Shown: positions 51,600 through 60,667, counted from the first letter of the stretch. The stretch: DNA of 64,000 bases from Microbacterium sp. Root61 (GCF_001427525.1 NZ_LMGU01000001.1:248001-312000); one strand, 5' to 3'. The notes: generated by a model not told the origin, from the letters alone. Made by a program: numbers and translations.

Positions 51600-53282
51600 A
51601 TGGCTGAGTACATCTATCAGATGATTCGCGCCCGCAAGGCTGTGGGCGAAAAGGTCATCCTCGATGACGTCACGATGTCGTTCCTGCCCGGTGCCAAGAT
51701 CGGCGTCGTCGGCCCGAACGGTGCCGGTAAGTCCACGATTCTGAAGATCATGGCCGGGCTCGACCAGCCCAGCAACGGCGAGGCCAAGCTGACCCCCGGC
51801 TTCACGGTCGGCATCCTGATGCAGGAGCCCGAGCTCGACGAGCACCTCACCGTGCTCGAGAACGTGCAGCAGGGCGTCGGCCCGATCATGGGCAAGCTCA
51901 AGCGGTTCAACGAGATCTCGGCGCTGATGGCCGACCCCGACGCCGACTTCGACACGCTGCTGGCCGAGATGGGCACACTGCAGGAGGACATCGACGCGGC
52001 CGACGCGTGGGACCTCGACTCGCAGCTCGAGCAGGCCATGGACGCGCTCCGCACCCCCGCACCCGACGCGATCGTCTCGAACCTCTCCGGCGGTGAGAAG
52101 CGTCGCGTGGCACTCTGCAAGCTGCTGCTGCAGAAGCCCGACCTCCTCCTCCTCGACGAGCCCACGAACCACCTCGACGCGGAGAGCGTCCAGTGGCTCG
52201 AGCAGCACCTCGCCAAGTACCCCGGCGCCGTGCTCGCCGTCACACACGACCGGTACTTCCTCGACCACGTCGCGGAGTGGATCTGTGAGGTCGACCGCGG
52301 CCGCCTGTACCCGTACGAGGGCAACTACTCGACCTACCTGGAGAAGAAGCAGGAGCGTCTCCAGGTCCAGGGCAAGAAGGACGCCAAGCTCGCCAAGCGC
52401 CTCGCGTCCGAGCTCGAGTGGGTGCGCAGCAACGCCAAGGGTCGCCAGACCAAGTCCAAGTCGCGTCTGGCCCGCTACGAGGAGATGGCCGCCGAGGCGG
52501 ACCGCGCCCGGAAGCTCGACTTCGACGAGATCGTGATCCCGCCGGGACCGCGCCTGGGTCAGCTGGTGCTCGAGGCGAAGAACCTCAAGAAGAGCTTCGG
52601 CGACCGCACCCTCATCGACGGACTGTCCTTCTCGCTGCCGCGCAACGGCATCGTCGGCATCATCGGCCCCAACGGTGTCGGAAAGACCACGCTCTTCAAG
52701 ACGATCGTCGGGCTCGAGCCCCTCGACGGCGGCGAGCTGAAGGTCGGCGAGACGGTCGACATCTCCTACGTCGACCAGAGCCGTGGCGGCATCGACCCGA
52801 ACAAGAACCTGTGGGAGGTCGTGTCCGACGGACTCGACTGGATCCAGGTCGGCAAGGTCGAGATTCCATCCCGCGCGTACGTCTCGCAGTTCGGGTTCAA
52901 GGGCCCGGACCAGCAGAAGAAGGCCGGCGTGCTCTCCGGTGGTGAGCGCAACCGCCTCAACCTCGCGCTGACGCTCAAGCAGGGTGGCAACCTCCTGCTC
53001 CTCGACGAGCCGACGAACGACCTGGACGTCGAGACCCTCGGCAGCCTGGAGAACGCGCTGCTCGAGTTCCCCGGCTGCGCCGTCGTCATCACGCACGACC
53101 GGTGGTTCCTCGACCGCATCGCGACGCACATCCTGGCGTACGAAGGCACCGAGGAGAACCCGGCGAGCTGGTACTGGTTCGAGGGCAACTTCGAGGCGTA
53201 CGAGGAGAACAAGGTCGAGCGATTGGGAGCGGACGCCGCCAAGCCGCACCGGTCGACCTACCGCAAGCTCACGCGTGACTGA
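51600..53282 (+). CDS. ettA: Energy-dependent translational throttle protein EttA (ABC-F)
   Basis: EttA is an ABC-F protein that binds the ribosomal E site and gates entry into elongation according to ATP/ADP. The 560-residue protein has two ABC domains: Walker A 'VVGPNGAGKSTILKIMAG', signature 'LSGGEKRRVALCKLLL' with 'LLLLDEPTNHLDAESV', then 'IIGPNGVGKTTLFKTIVG', 'LSGGERNRLNLALTL' and 'LLLLDEPTNDLDVETL'. The interdomain linker with 'EWVRSNAKGRQTKSKSRL' is the family P-site tRNA-interaction region. ATG 51600 has a good GGAGGAGC. The stop overlaps the thioesterase start. Confidence 0.95.
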   Translation: MAEYIYQMIRARKAVGEKVILDDVTMSFLPGAKIGVVGPNGAGKSTILKIMAGLDQPSNGEAKLTPGFTVGILMQEPELDEHLTVLENVQQGVGPIMGKLKRFNEISALMADPDADFDTLLAEMGTLQEDIDAADAWDLDSQLEQAMDALRTPAPDAIVSNLSGGEKRRVALCKLLLQKPDLLLLDEPTNHLDAESVQWLEQHLAKYPGAVLAVTHDRYFLDHVAEWICEVDRGRLYPYEGNYSTYLEKKQERLQVQGKKDAKLAKRLASELEWVRSNAKGRQTKSKSRLARYEEMAAEADRARKLDFDEIVIPPGPRLGQLVLEAKNLKKSFGDRTLIDGLSFSLPRNGIVGIIGPNGVGKTTLFKTIVGLEPLDGGELKVGETVDISYVDQSRGGIDPNKNLWEVVSDGLDWIQVGKVEIPSRAYVSQFGFKGPDQQKKAGVLSGGERNRLNLALTLKQGGNLLLLDEPTNDLDVETLGSLENALLEFPGCAVVITHDRWFLDRIATHILAYEGTEENPASWYWFEGNFEAYEENKVERLGADAAKPHRSTYRKLTRD

Positions 53283-53790
53283 CGAGAGGGCGGCGGCCGC
53301 AGCATCCGCACCGCGCCTGCACATCCCGATCCCGCTCCGTTGGGGCGATCTGGATGCGTACAACCACGTCAACAACACCGCGATGCTCAAGCTCCTCGAA
53401 GAGGTGCGCGTGCGGGCGTTCTGGCGGCCTGCCGCCGGCGAGGACGCACCGCCGACAGCGGTGATGGATGCCGGCATCACCAGCGGCATGCTGACGCTGG
53501 TGGCCCGCCAGGAGATCGAGTATCTCTTCCCGGTGCCGTACCAGCGGCATCCGCTGGACGTGCAGCTGTGGTTCGGCAAGCTCGGCGGGTCCAGCATCGA
53601 GGTCTGCTACGAGGTGCGCAGTCCTCGTGAGACCGCGGTCGACGAAGTCCAGACCGTGTACGCGCGGGCGACGACCGTGGTCGTCAAGACGGATGCCACG
53701 ACCGGGCGCCCCGTGCGACTGACGACCGAAGAACGGGCCGCCTGGGCGCCGTACCTCGGCGCGCCGATCGTGTACGCCCACCGGCGCTGA
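53275..53790 (+). CDS. Acyl-CoA thioesterase, hotdog (4-hydroxybenzoyl-CoA type)
   Basis: The 171-residue protein has the hotdog-fold thioesterase motif 'LRWGDLDAYNHVNNTAMLKLLEEVR' (quoted in parts; Asp and Asn are the expected catalytic residues), then 'QEIEYLFPVPYQRHPLDVQLW', 'IEVCYEVRSPR' and 'TTVVVKTDATTGRPVRL'. It should hydrolyse an acyl-CoA thioester; the chain is unknown. GTG 53275 overlaps the ettA stop by 8 bp and gives the usual length. It converges with the tesB-type gene on the other strand. Confidence 0.88.
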   Translation: MTDERAAAAASAPRLHIPIPLRWGDLDAYNHVNNTAMLKLLEEVRVRAFWRPAAGEDAPPTAVMDAGITSGMLTLVARQEIEYLFPVPYQRHPLDVQLWFGKLGGSSIEVCYEVRSPRETAVDEVQTVYARATTVVVKTDATTGRPVRLTTEERAAWAPYLGAPIVYAHRR

Positions 53791-53802
53791 GCGCCGCCCG
53801 AA

Positions 53803-54690
53803 TCAGCTCGTGTCCGGGACCCGGACCATGATCTCCTGCGCGACGCTGGCGATGAGTGCGCCGTTGCGCGCGTAGATGCGACCCGTGCCCAAGCCGCGCC
53901 CGCCGCGGGCGCTGGGCGACTCCTGGACGTACAGCATCCATTCATCGACCCGTCCGGGACGGTGCCACCACATGGCGTGGTCGAGGCTCGCGACCTTCAA
54001 TCCCGGGGTCACCCAGGCCACACCGTGGGCGCGCAGGATCGATTCCTGGATGCTGAGGTCACTGAGATACGCCAGCGCCGCACGGTGGATCGCGGGGTCG
54101 TCAGGGAGGCGACCGCGCGTGCGCATCCACACGGCCTGTGATGGCGCCGGATCTCCTTCGACGGAGAAGTAGATGGGGGAGGGGATGTGACGCAGCTCCA
54201 CGGGGTGGTTCGTGAAGAACTGCTTGCGGGCCGGGTCGACGGCGAGCAAGTGCTGCTCGACATCCGGCAGATCCTCCGGCTGCGGCAGCCCCTCGGGCAT
54301 CGGCGCCTGGTGTTCGAGGCCGGGGTGCTCGTCCTGGAACGACGCGATCATCGAGAAGATCGGCAGTCCGTCCTGGTACGCCTGCGTGCGCCGTGTCGAG
54401 AAGGATCGCCCGTCATGGATGCGATCCACCGAGAACGTGATGCTCCTCGTGGAATCGCCCGGGCGCAGGAAGTAGCCGTGCATCGAGTGCGCCATCCGCT
54501 GCGGCGGCATGGTGCGCTCGGCGGCGATGAGGGACTGCGCCAGCACCTGTCCGCCGTAGACCCGGCCGAACGGCATCGACTGGGACACTCCGGTGAAGAT
54601 GTCCTCCGTGGTCCTCGCATCGGAGGATGCGAGATCGAGCACGGCGAGCAGCGCATCGATCGAGTCCTGGACGGGTTCGGCCTCGGGCAC
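53803..54690 (-). CDS. tesB: Acyl-CoA thioesterase II (TesB type)
   Basis: The 295-residue enzyme is a double hotdog protein. The N-terminal hotdog has 'GRVYGGQVLAQSLIAAERTM' and 'AHSMHGYFLRPGDSTRSITF', and the C-terminal has 'ALAYLSDLSIQESIL', 'GLKVASLDHAMWWHRPGRVD' and 'GLGTGRIYARNGALIASVAQE', which carries the Asp and Thr/Gln of the TesB active site. It hydrolyses medium- and long-chain acyl-CoA. GTG 54690 follows AGGAG with 5 nt between. Together with the preceding small thioesterase it gives two acyl-CoA-hydrolysing genes face to face. Confidence 0.92.
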   Translation of the reverse strand: MPEAEPVQDSIDALLAVLDLASSDARTTEDIFTGVSQSMPFGRVYGGQVLAQSLIAAERTMPPQRMAHSMHGYFLRPGDSTRSITFSVDRIHDGRSFSTRRTQAYQDGLPIFSMIASFQDEHPGLEHQAPMPEGLPQPEDLPDVEQHLLAVDPARKQFFTNHPVELRHIPSPIYFSVEGDPAPSQAVWMRTRGRLPDDPAIHRAALAYLSDLSIQESILRAHGVAWVTPGLKVASLDHAMWWHRPGRVDEWMLYVQESPSARGGRGLGTGRIYARNGALIASVAQEIMVRVPDTS

Positions 54691-54736
54691 GTCATCTCCT
54701 GTCCGCGGGCACCAGCCACCCGATCGTCACCCTTGG

Positions 54737-54742
54737 TAGCTT
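54737..54742 (+). promoter_or_regulatory. -10 element (TAGCTT) of the gene at 54749, leaderless
   Basis: TAGCTT ends 6 nt before ATG 54749 in the 58-bp divergent gap. Confidence 0.45.
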
Positions 54743-54748
54743 AGAACG

Positions 54749-55423
54749 ATGTCCGATCGCCTGCTTCTCGCCGACGCGGACTCCGCGGTCGATGCCCTTA
54801 CGTTCGCGCGCCGCGCGAGCCTGCTCGCCGAGGACGCGGTGCGGTTGCAGGCCTCCGGCGGGGTGCTCGCGATGACAGCCGCACCTCTAGCGCCCAAGGG
54901 ACTCGGGGACTCCACGCCGACCGTGCTGGGCATGCGTACGCTGCATGCCGATCCCGAGCTGGTCTGCGACGTCGTGGTCACCGCGTCGACGCTGGCCGCG
55001 AGCGACGATGACCGGCGGGCGCTCGTGCTGCCCGCGACGGGACTGGCACCGGCATGGGCGGGAATATCGGCGCCGCGAGGAGGGTGGGCCGACCGGCCCG
55101 ATCTCGATGCGGCGACCCTGGCGGCCAAGGCGCAGCACGGGATCGCGCAGGTGGCGGAGACGGTTCCGACGGATGCCGGAGAAGACGTCGTGCGTGCAGT
55201 CCGGGCCCGGGTTTGGGGCGAGAACGACGACGACCTGGCCGGGTTGCCGCTCGGCGTCGCGTTCGCCGCGTTCGCCCTCGGGTTCATCAGCGGCGCGGAA
55301 CCGGTGCGGGTGCGCGTGAGCGGACCATGGACGAGACTGAGTCTGAGCCGCGGGCACGTCCTGGTGCGCGGCCCGCTCGCGACCGGCCTGACCGCCGTCC
55401 GGCGCACTGGAACGCACGCCTGA
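54749..55423 (+). CDS. Hypothetical protein of actinobacteria
   Basis: The 224-residue soluble protein is Ala/Asp-rich and unrecognised. Segments that look structured are 'GGVLAMTAAPLAPKGLGDST', 'TVLGMRTLHADPELVCDVVV', 'LPLGVAFAAFALGFISG' and 'LSLSRGHVLVRGPLATGL'. The alternation suggests a beta-rich core. No signal peptide or catalytic motif is evident. It is transcribed divergently from tesB and convergently with the flavoprotein operon. Confidence 0.6.
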   Translation: MSDRLLLADADSAVDALTFARRASLLAEDAVRLQASGGVLAMTAAPLAPKGLGDSTPTVLGMRTLHADPELVCDVVVTASTLAASDDDRRALVLPATGLAPAWAGISAPRGGWADRPDLDAATLAAKAQHGIAQVAETVPTDAGEDVVRAVRARVWGENDDDLAGLPLGVAFAAFALGFISGAEPVRVRVSGPWTRLSLSRGHVLVRGPLATGLTAVRRTGTHA

Positions 55424-55469
55424 CGCACACCTGACAGCGCGGAGAAGGACCGCCGGCCCTCGAGACGCC

Positions 55470-57137
55470 CTACAGGGCGGCTGCGACGGCCCGACCGGCG
55501 ATGCGGCCGGAGAAGAGGCATCCGCCCACGAACGTGCCCTCCAGGGCCCGGTAGCCGTGCACGCCGCCGCCGCCGAAGCCGCTGGCCTCGCCCGCCGCAT
55601 ACAGGCCGGGGATCGGCTCGCCGTTCGCACCGAGGGCGCGGGCGTCCAGATCGGTCTCGATGCCGCCCAAGGACTTACGCGTCAGGACGTGCAGCTTGAC
55701 GGCGATGAGCGGACCGGACTTCGGATCCAGGATGCGGTGCGGTGCGGCTGTGCGGATCAGCTTGTCGCCGCGATAGGCGCGCGCCGAGCGCAGCATCGCG
55801 ATCTGGGCGTCCTTCGTGAAGTCGTTGTCGATCTCGCGATCGCGCGCCTCGATCTCGAATCGCACGCGTTCGGCATCGAGCACATCGCCGCCGGGGAGCG
55901 CCTTCATGCCGGCGATCAGCTCGCCGAGGGAGTCGCGCACGACGAAGTCCGCGCCCTTGTCCATGAACGCCTGCACGGGACCGGCAGCACCCTTGCCGAG
56001 GCGGGACTTGACCAGCAGCGGCAGGTCCTTGCCGGTCAGGTCGGGGTTCTGCTCGCTGCCCGAGAGCGTGAACTCCTTCTCGATGATCTGCTGCGACAGG
56101 ACGAACCAGGAGTGGTCGTGACCTGTGGCGCGCAGATGCGCCAGCGTGCCGAGCGTGTCGAAGCCCGGGAAGAGGGGGACGGGCAGGCGGGTGCCTGTCG
56201 CGTCCAGCCAGACCGAGGACGGGCCGGGGAGGATCCGGATGCCGTGATCCGGCCACACCGGATCCCAGTTCTGTATGCCCTCGACGTAGTGCCACATCCG
56301 GTCGCCGTTGATCAGCCGGGCCCCGGCCGCCTCGCTGACGGGCTGCATGGAGCCGTCGACATAGGCGGGCACGCCGGTGAGCATCGTCTCGGGCGGGGTG
56401 CCGAGCCGCGCGGGCCACTGCTTGCGCACGAGGTCGTGGTTGCCGCCGATGCCGCCGGACGAGATGACGGTCGCACCGGCGAGGATCTCGAACGCACCGA
56501 CGACCTCGCGGGAGCTCGCCTTGCCCCGCGCCGCGCCGGAGGGCGCCAGCACGTCGCCTGCGGCACCCGTGACGGCTCCGCCGGAGCTCAAGAGCGCCGT
56601 GACCTTGTGTCGCGGCAAGATCGTGAGGCGGCCCTCGGCCTCGCCCTGCTCCACGGCGGCACGGAACGGCGCAACGATGCCCGGGCCGGTGCCCCACGTG
56701 ATGTGGAAGCGCGGCACCGAGTTGCCGGGGCCGGTGGCGGTGTAGCCGCCGCGCTCTGCCCAGCCGACGACCGGGAAGAACCCGACGTCCTTGCTGCGCA
56801 GCCACGCGCGCTTCTCACCGGCGGCGAACTGCAGGTACGCCTCGGCCCAGCGCTTCGGCCAGGCATCCTCTTCGCGATCGAAGCCGGCGGTGCCGAACCA
56901 GTCCTGGCGCGCGAGTTCGATCGAGTCCTTGATGCCGAAGCGGCGCTGCTCGGGGGAGTCGATGAAGAACAGCCCGCCGAACGACCACCAGGCCTGCCCG
57001 CCGAGGTTCGTGCGCGGCTCCTGGTCGACGATCGTCACGCGTTTTCCCGCGGCGAGCGCCTCGCCGGCGGCGACGAGGCCGGCGAGCCCCCAGCCGATGA
57101 TCAGGACGTCCGTCGAGTGGGTGGGGGCTGTGCTCAT
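55470..57137 (-). CDS. FAD-dependent dehydrogenase, 3-ketosteroid dehydrogenase/fumarate reductase type
   Basis: The 555-residue flavoprotein has the dinucleotide motif 'VLIIGWGLAGLVAAGEAL' with 'KRVTIVDQEPRTNLGGQAWW' for FAD, 'TVISSGGIGGNHDLVRKQWP', and 'GLYAAGEASGFGGGGVHGYRALEGTFVGG' in pieces near the C-terminus ('GLYAAGEASGFGGGGVHG'). This matches the FAD_binding_2 family that includes ketosteroid dehydrogenases. The substrate cannot be told. ATG 57137 overlaps the stop of the truncated haemoglobin gene, which is unusual and suggests the two act together in electron transfer. It is the last gene of an mscS-haemoglobin-flavoprotein operon. Confidence 0.85.
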   Translation of the reverse strand: MSTAPTHSTDVLIIGWGLAGLVAAGEALAAGKRVTIVDQEPRTNLGGQAWWSFGGLFFIDSPEQRRFGIKDSIELARQDWFGTAGFDREEDAWPKRWAEAYLQFAAGEKRAWLRSKDVGFFPVVGWAERGGYTATGPGNSVPRFHITWGTGPGIVAPFRAAVEQGEAEGRLTILPRHKVTALLSSGGAVTGAAGDVLAPSGAARGKASSREVVGAFEILAGATVISSGGIGGNHDLVRKQWPARLGTPPETMLTGVPAYVDGSMQPVSEAAGARLINGDRMWHYVEGIQNWDPVWPDHGIRILPGPSSVWLDATGTRLPVPLFPGFDTLGTLAHLRATGHDHSWFVLSQQIIEKEFTLSGSEQNPDLTGKDLPLLVKSRLGKGAAGPVQAFMDKGADFVVRDSLGELIAGMKALPGGDVLDAERVRFEIEARDREIDNDFTKDAQIAMLRSARAYRGDKLIRTAAPHRILDPKSGPLIAVKLHVLTRKSLGGIETDLDARALGANGEPIPGLYAAGEASGFGGGGVHGYRALEGTFVGGCLFSGRIAGRAVAAAL

Positions 57138-57610
57138 GGCGACTCCTTCGTCGTCTGTGCGGTCACGGGGAGGGATGCCTCGGCCCGGCCATCGGCGGCC
57201 GGTCCGATGCCACTGGGCTCGAAGGTGTTGACCATCGCGAACGCGGCGCGCTGCAGGTAGTCCCACAGCGTCGCCTCATGCAGCGGCGGGAGTTCGATCG
57301 CGTCCACCGCGGTGCGCATGTGCGCGAGCCAGCGGTCACGGGCGTCCGGATTGACATGGAAGGCCGCGTGCCGCATGCGCAGGCGCGGGTGGCCGCGGTT
57401 CTCGCTGTACGTGGACGGTCCGCCCCAGTACTGCTCGAGAAACAGCGTGAGGCGCTCCTTGGCGGGGCCGAGGTCCTCTTCGGGATACATCGGGCGCAGG
57501 ACCTCGTCGTCGGCGACGCCGTCGTAGAACACGTCGACGAGGCGGACGAAGACCTCGTGCCCGCCGATCTCGTCGTAGTAGCTCAGGGGCGAGGCATCCG
57601 GGGTGCTCAT
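57134..57610 (-). CDS. Truncated haemoglobin, group II (GlbO-like)
   Basis: Group II truncated haemoglobins bind O2 or NO and are linked to oxygen handling and detoxification. The 158-residue protein has 'FVRLVDVFYDGVADDEVLRP' with Tyr29 as the B10 distal candidate, 'EQYWGGPSTYSENRGHPRLR', the proximal His81 in 'MRHAAFHVNPDARDRW' and Trp94 as the G8 Trp. An N-terminal extension and a C-terminal tail ('GPAADGRAEASLPVTAQTT') flank the 2-on-2 core. The gene overlaps mscS upstream and the flavoprotein gene downstream (both ATGA), so three products are made as a unit. Confidence 0.93.
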   Translation of the reverse strand: MSTPDASPLSYYDEIGGHEVFVRLVDVFYDGVADDEVLRPMYPEEDLGPAKERLTLFLEQYWGGPSTYSENRGHPRLRMRHAAFHVNPDARDRWLAHMRTAVDAIELPPLHEATLWDYLQRAAFAMVNTFEPSGIGPAADGRAEASLPVTAQTTKESP

Positions 57611-58677
57611 GCGGGGGTATCCGTTTCTGGGGTCGTGCCGCGTCCGCGGCCCTTCTTGGGCTTCCACACGGCGCCCTCCGCGGCAGCGGGGGAGACCGGC
57701 GTGGGTCGGGTCTTGGGCGGGTTGGCGCCGCGGACGCGTCCGGCGGCCTCGAGACCCGTGAGCATGATCGAGTTGAGCTGCGGCAGCGTCAGACCGAGTT
57801 CGTCGATCGCGTGCTTGAGGCGCATGCGCAGTTCGCGGGCGACGTCGTCCTTCGCGTTGGCGCGCGTCTTGATGACGAGACGGATGACGAGGGCATCGCC
57901 GGACACGGATTCCAATCCCCAGATCTCGGGCATCTCCAGGACGCGGGTGCGCCACTTCGGGTCCTTCGCAAGGCTCTTCGCAGCATCCAGCATCGCCTTC
58001 TCGACCTCGTCGATGTTCGCATCCGCGGGCACGGCGAGGTCGATGATGACCCGGGACCAGCCCTGCGACATGTTGCCGATGCGGGTGATCTCGCCGTTGC
58101 GGACGAACCAGAGCGTGCCGTTGACATCGCGGACGTGGGTGACGCGGACGCTGACGTACTCGACGATTCCCGTCGCAAGACCGAGGTCGACGACGTCGCC
58201 GATGCCGACCTGGTCCTCGGCGACGATGAAGATGCCGTTGAGGACGTCCTTCACGATGTTCTGCGCGCCGAAACCGAGCCCGGCGCCGATGGCGGCGCTC
58301 AGCAGCGTCAGGGAGCCGAGCGCGTTCGGCGCGAAGATGCCGATGATCAGCAGACTCGAGATGATCACGAGCGTCACGTTGACGATGTTGCGCAGGATCG
58401 ATCCCAGCGTGCGCGTACGCTGCACGAGCCGAACCGCGGACAGCGGGGAGCGCTCCAACGCCTGCGTGTCGTCGACGTTGGCCTTGTTCTTCGCGCCCGA
58501 GACGATCCGGGTGACGACGCGATGGATGATGATGCGCAGGATCCACGCGAGCAGGATCGCGCCGACGATGATGCCGGCGACGGAGAGCAGGTTGAGGCCC
58601 GCGCCGACCAGGAACGCGAGGACCTTGTCCCACAGGGTGGGGTCAGTCACGGGAGAGGTGCCAAGCGGGATCATCAT
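57607..58677 (-). CDS. Mechanosensitive ion channel, MscS family
   Basis: MscS channels open on membrane tension and protect against hypo-osmotic shock. The 356-residue protein has several N-terminal transmembrane helices, a pore helix with the small-residue pattern 'LSAAIGAGLGFGAQNIVKDVL', the beta-domain 'DVVDLGLATGIVEYVSVRVTHVRDVNGTLWFVRNGEITRIGN' (quoted within 20 residues as 'GTLWFVRNGEITRIGN'), and a C-terminal alpha/beta domain. A low-complexity Lys/Arg/Pro tail ends it. ATG 58677, the first of two adjacent ATGs, fits a TAGGAT box 7 nt upstream. Confidence 0.92.
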   Translation of the reverse strand: MMIPLGTSPVTDPTLWDKVLAFLVGAGLNLLSVAGIIVGAILLAWILRIIIHRVVTRIVSGAKNKANVDDTQALERSPLSAVRLVQRTRTLGSILRNIVNVTLVIISSLLIIGIFAPNALGSLTLLSAAIGAGLGFGAQNIVKDVLNGIFIVAEDQVGIGDVVDLGLATGIVEYVSVRVTHVRDVNGTLWFVRNGEITRIGNMSQGWSRVIIDLAVPADANIDEVEKAMLDAAKSLAKDPKWRTRVLEMPEIWGLESVSGDALVIRLVIKTRANAKDDVARELRMRLKHAIDELGLTLPQLNSIMLTGLEAAGRVRGANPPKTRPTPVSPAAAEGAVWKPKKGRGRGTTPETDTPA

Positions 58678-58684
58678 CGGGACG

Positions 58685-58690
58685 ATCCTA
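58685..58690 (-). promoter_or_regulatory. -10 element (TAGGAT) of mscS operon, leaderless
   Basis: On the minus strand TAGGAT ends 7 nt before ATG 58677, in the 70-bp gap after the response regulator gene. Confidence 0.5.
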
Positions 58691-58747
58691 TCCGCGGGCG
58701 CCTCGGCAACGGCTGGAAGAATTTGCGGGCGGATGCTCGGCGGATCG

Positions 58748-59401
58748 CTACGCGACGAGCCCGTTCTCGTACGCGTAGATCACTGCGTGCACGCGATCGC
58801 GTGCACCGATCTTGGCCAGCACCCGGCCCACGTGGGTCTTGACCGTGGACTCCGTCACGCACAGGTGCGCGGCGATCTCGGTGTTGTTCATGCCGGCGGC
58901 GATCGCCGTCAGCACGTCCCGCTCGCGATCCGTCAGCCCGGTGTCCTCCGGTCCGGTGGCCGACGCGTCGGGCAAACGGTCGCCGAACAGATCCAGCATC
59001 CGTCGCGTCACCCGAGGCGCGACCACCGCGTCGCCCTCGTGCACGGCCCGGATGGCGGCGATCAGCTCGGCCGGCAGGGCGTCCTTGAGCATGAAGCCGC
59101 TGGCACCGGCGCGCAGCGCGGCGAAGGCGTACTCGTCGGCATCGAAGGTCGTCAGCACGAGGATCCGGCTCGGGGACTGCGCGGCCACCAGTCGGCGGGT
59201 GGCTTCGATGCCGTCGACTCCCGGCATCCGGATGTCCATCAGCACCACGTCGGGCCGGAGGCTCGCGACCTCCGCGATGGCCGCCCCTCCGTCGCCGGCC
59301 TCGCCGACGACGCTGAGGCCGGGGGCGGCATCCAGCACCATGCGGAAGCCCATCCGGATCAGCGGCTGATCGTCCACCAGCAGGACGCGGATGTCGGTCA
59401 C
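58748..59401 (-). CDS. Response regulator, NarL/LuxR type
   Basis: The 217-residue regulator has a receiver domain with the acidic pair 'VDDQPLIRMGF' (Asp10/11), the phospho-acceptor Asp56 in 'PDVVLMDIRMPGVDGIEATRR', Thr and Lys in the later signalling positions ('VLTTFDADEYAF', 'GFMLKDALPAELI'), and a C-terminal LuxR HTH ('LTDRERDVLTAIAAGMNNTE', 'HLCVTESTVKTHVGRVLAKI'). GTG 59401 overlaps the sensor kinase stop (GTGA), so the two are coupled. Its probable targets are the adjacent ABC exporter and its own operon. Confidence 0.93.
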   Translation of the reverse strand: MTDIRVLLVDDQPLIRMGFRMVLDAAPGLSVVGEAGDGGAAIAEVASLRPDVVLMDIRMPGVDGIEATRRLVAAQSPSRILVLTTFDADEYAFAALRAGASGFMLKDALPAELIAAIRAVHEGDAVVAPRVTRRMLDLFGDRLPDASATGPEDTGLTDRERDVLTAIAAGMNNTEIAAHLCVTESTVKTHVGRVLAKIGARDRVHAVIYAYENGLVA

Positions 59402-60654
59402 GACGTGGTCTCCTTCGGAAGTCGGGCGTACAGCCGCCATCGCGAACCGTTCGTGATGCCGTAGCTCAGTTCGCCGCCGAGAAAGCTGACCCGCTCCTGG
59501 AGGCCGCGGAGCCCGAGCACGGATCCGGTCGAGGGTGCGTCGGGCCGTGACCCGTCGTTGTCGACCGTCACGGTCACGACCTCATCGTCGTTGGTGAGGG
59601 TGACCCGCACGTAGGTCGGCTGCCGGGCATAGCGCAGGGCGTTGGTCAGACCCTCCTGGATGATGCGATGCACCGCGAGCTGCGCATGCGGTTCGGTCAC
59701 CGGCCCGCCGCTGCGCACCAGCGTCGCGGGCAGGCCCGCCGTGCGGGCGCTCTCGATGAGCGCGTCGAGCGCGCGCCCGTCGAGTGACGGTGCGAGCGGG
59801 CTGTCGGAGGACGTGTCGTCGCGCAGCACCCCGAGCATGTCGCGCATCTCGCCGAGGGCCTCGCGTGCCGTCTGAGCGGCGGCCTGCGCTGCCTGACGCG
59901 AACGGTCCGCGTCGTCGGTCGCGGATGCTCCGTCGGCGAGCGCGATGATGACGGTCAGCGAGTGGGAGACGATGTCGTGCATCTCGCGCGCGATGCGCGT
60001 GCGCTCGGCCGCGGCGGCCAATTGTCCGCGCTGATCACGCTCGACCAGCAGTTGGCGGGAGCGCTCGATCAGCGCGGCGAGATAGCGCTTGCGGTTTCCG
60101 ACGTTGATGCCGATCAGAGCGGCGATCAGCAGCGCCACGGCGGTGCTGACCGCGATGTTGATGAACAGGCTGAGGCTGTCGGGGTCTGCCCCGATGCGCG
60201 CCACGCAACTCAGCGCGAGGGCGAGACACGCGACTCCGAGGCCTATCCAGCAGGAGCGCGCGCTGCGGTAGACGGCGAGGGTGTAGATCGCGACGATCGC
60301 CGCGGGGAACCCGATACCCGCGGCCAAGGCGGTGTCGACGAGGATGCTCGGCAGGATGGCCAGTGCGAACACGGTGCGCGGGAAGCGTCGGCGCCAGACC
60401 AGCGCGACGCAGCTCGCGACGGTCAAGATCACGAGCAGTGCGATCGCCGCGCCGTTGACAGTCTCGGGGATCGTCGCCCGCACGGTGAGGCTGGGGATGG
60501 TCAGCAGGAGCGCGAAGACCGCGATCAGGATGTCGGCGAAGAGCGGATGCCGCCCCCAGAACCGCCGGATGACCCCGGGGGGACGGGGCAGACGCAACTC
60601 GTCCTCGACCGGGGAAGAACCCTGGTCGAGGACGAGTCTGCGCGATCGAGCCAT
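59398..60654 (-). CDS. Sensor histidine kinase, HisKA_3/NarX-like
   Basis: The 418-residue kinase has four to six N-terminal transmembrane segments (about residues 40-185) with very short loops, so it may sense a membrane-embedded signal. A dimerization helix with His226 in 'REMHDIVSHSLTVIIALADG' follows, then an ATP-binding domain with 'RIIQEGLTNALRYARQPT' and 'GLRGLQERVSFLGGELSYG'. It is of the class that pairs with NarL/LuxR response regulators, as here. A TAGAGT box 7 nt upstream gives it its own leaderless promoter inside the ABC operon's 3' end. Confidence 0.92.
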   Translation of the reverse strand: MARSRRLVLDQGSSPVEDELRLPRPPGVIRRFWGRHPLFADILIAVFALLLTIPSLTVRATIPETVNGAAIALLVILTVASCVALVWRRRFPRTVFALAILPSILVDTALAAGIGFPAAIVAIYTLAVYRSARSCWIGLGVACLALALSCVARIGADPDSLSLFINIAVSTAVALLIAALIGINVGNRKRYLAALIERSRQLLVERDQRGQLAAAAERTRIAREMHDIVSHSLTVIIALADGASATDDADRSRQAAQAAAQTAREALGEMRDMLGVLRDDTSSDSPLAPSLDGRALDALIESARTAGLPATLVRSGGPVTEPHAQLAVHRIIQEGLTNALRYARQPTYVRVTLTNDDEVVTVTVDNDGSRPDAPSTGSVLGLRGLQERVSFLGGELSYGITNGSRWRLYARLPKETTS

Positions 60655-60661
60655 TCGCTCG

Positions 60662-60667
60662 ACTCTA
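60662..60667 (-). promoter_or_regulatory. -10 element (TAGAGT) of the sensor kinase gene, leaderless
   Basis: On the minus strand TAGAGT overlaps the ABC permease stop codon and ends 7 nt before the kinase ATG at 60654. Confidence 0.5.
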
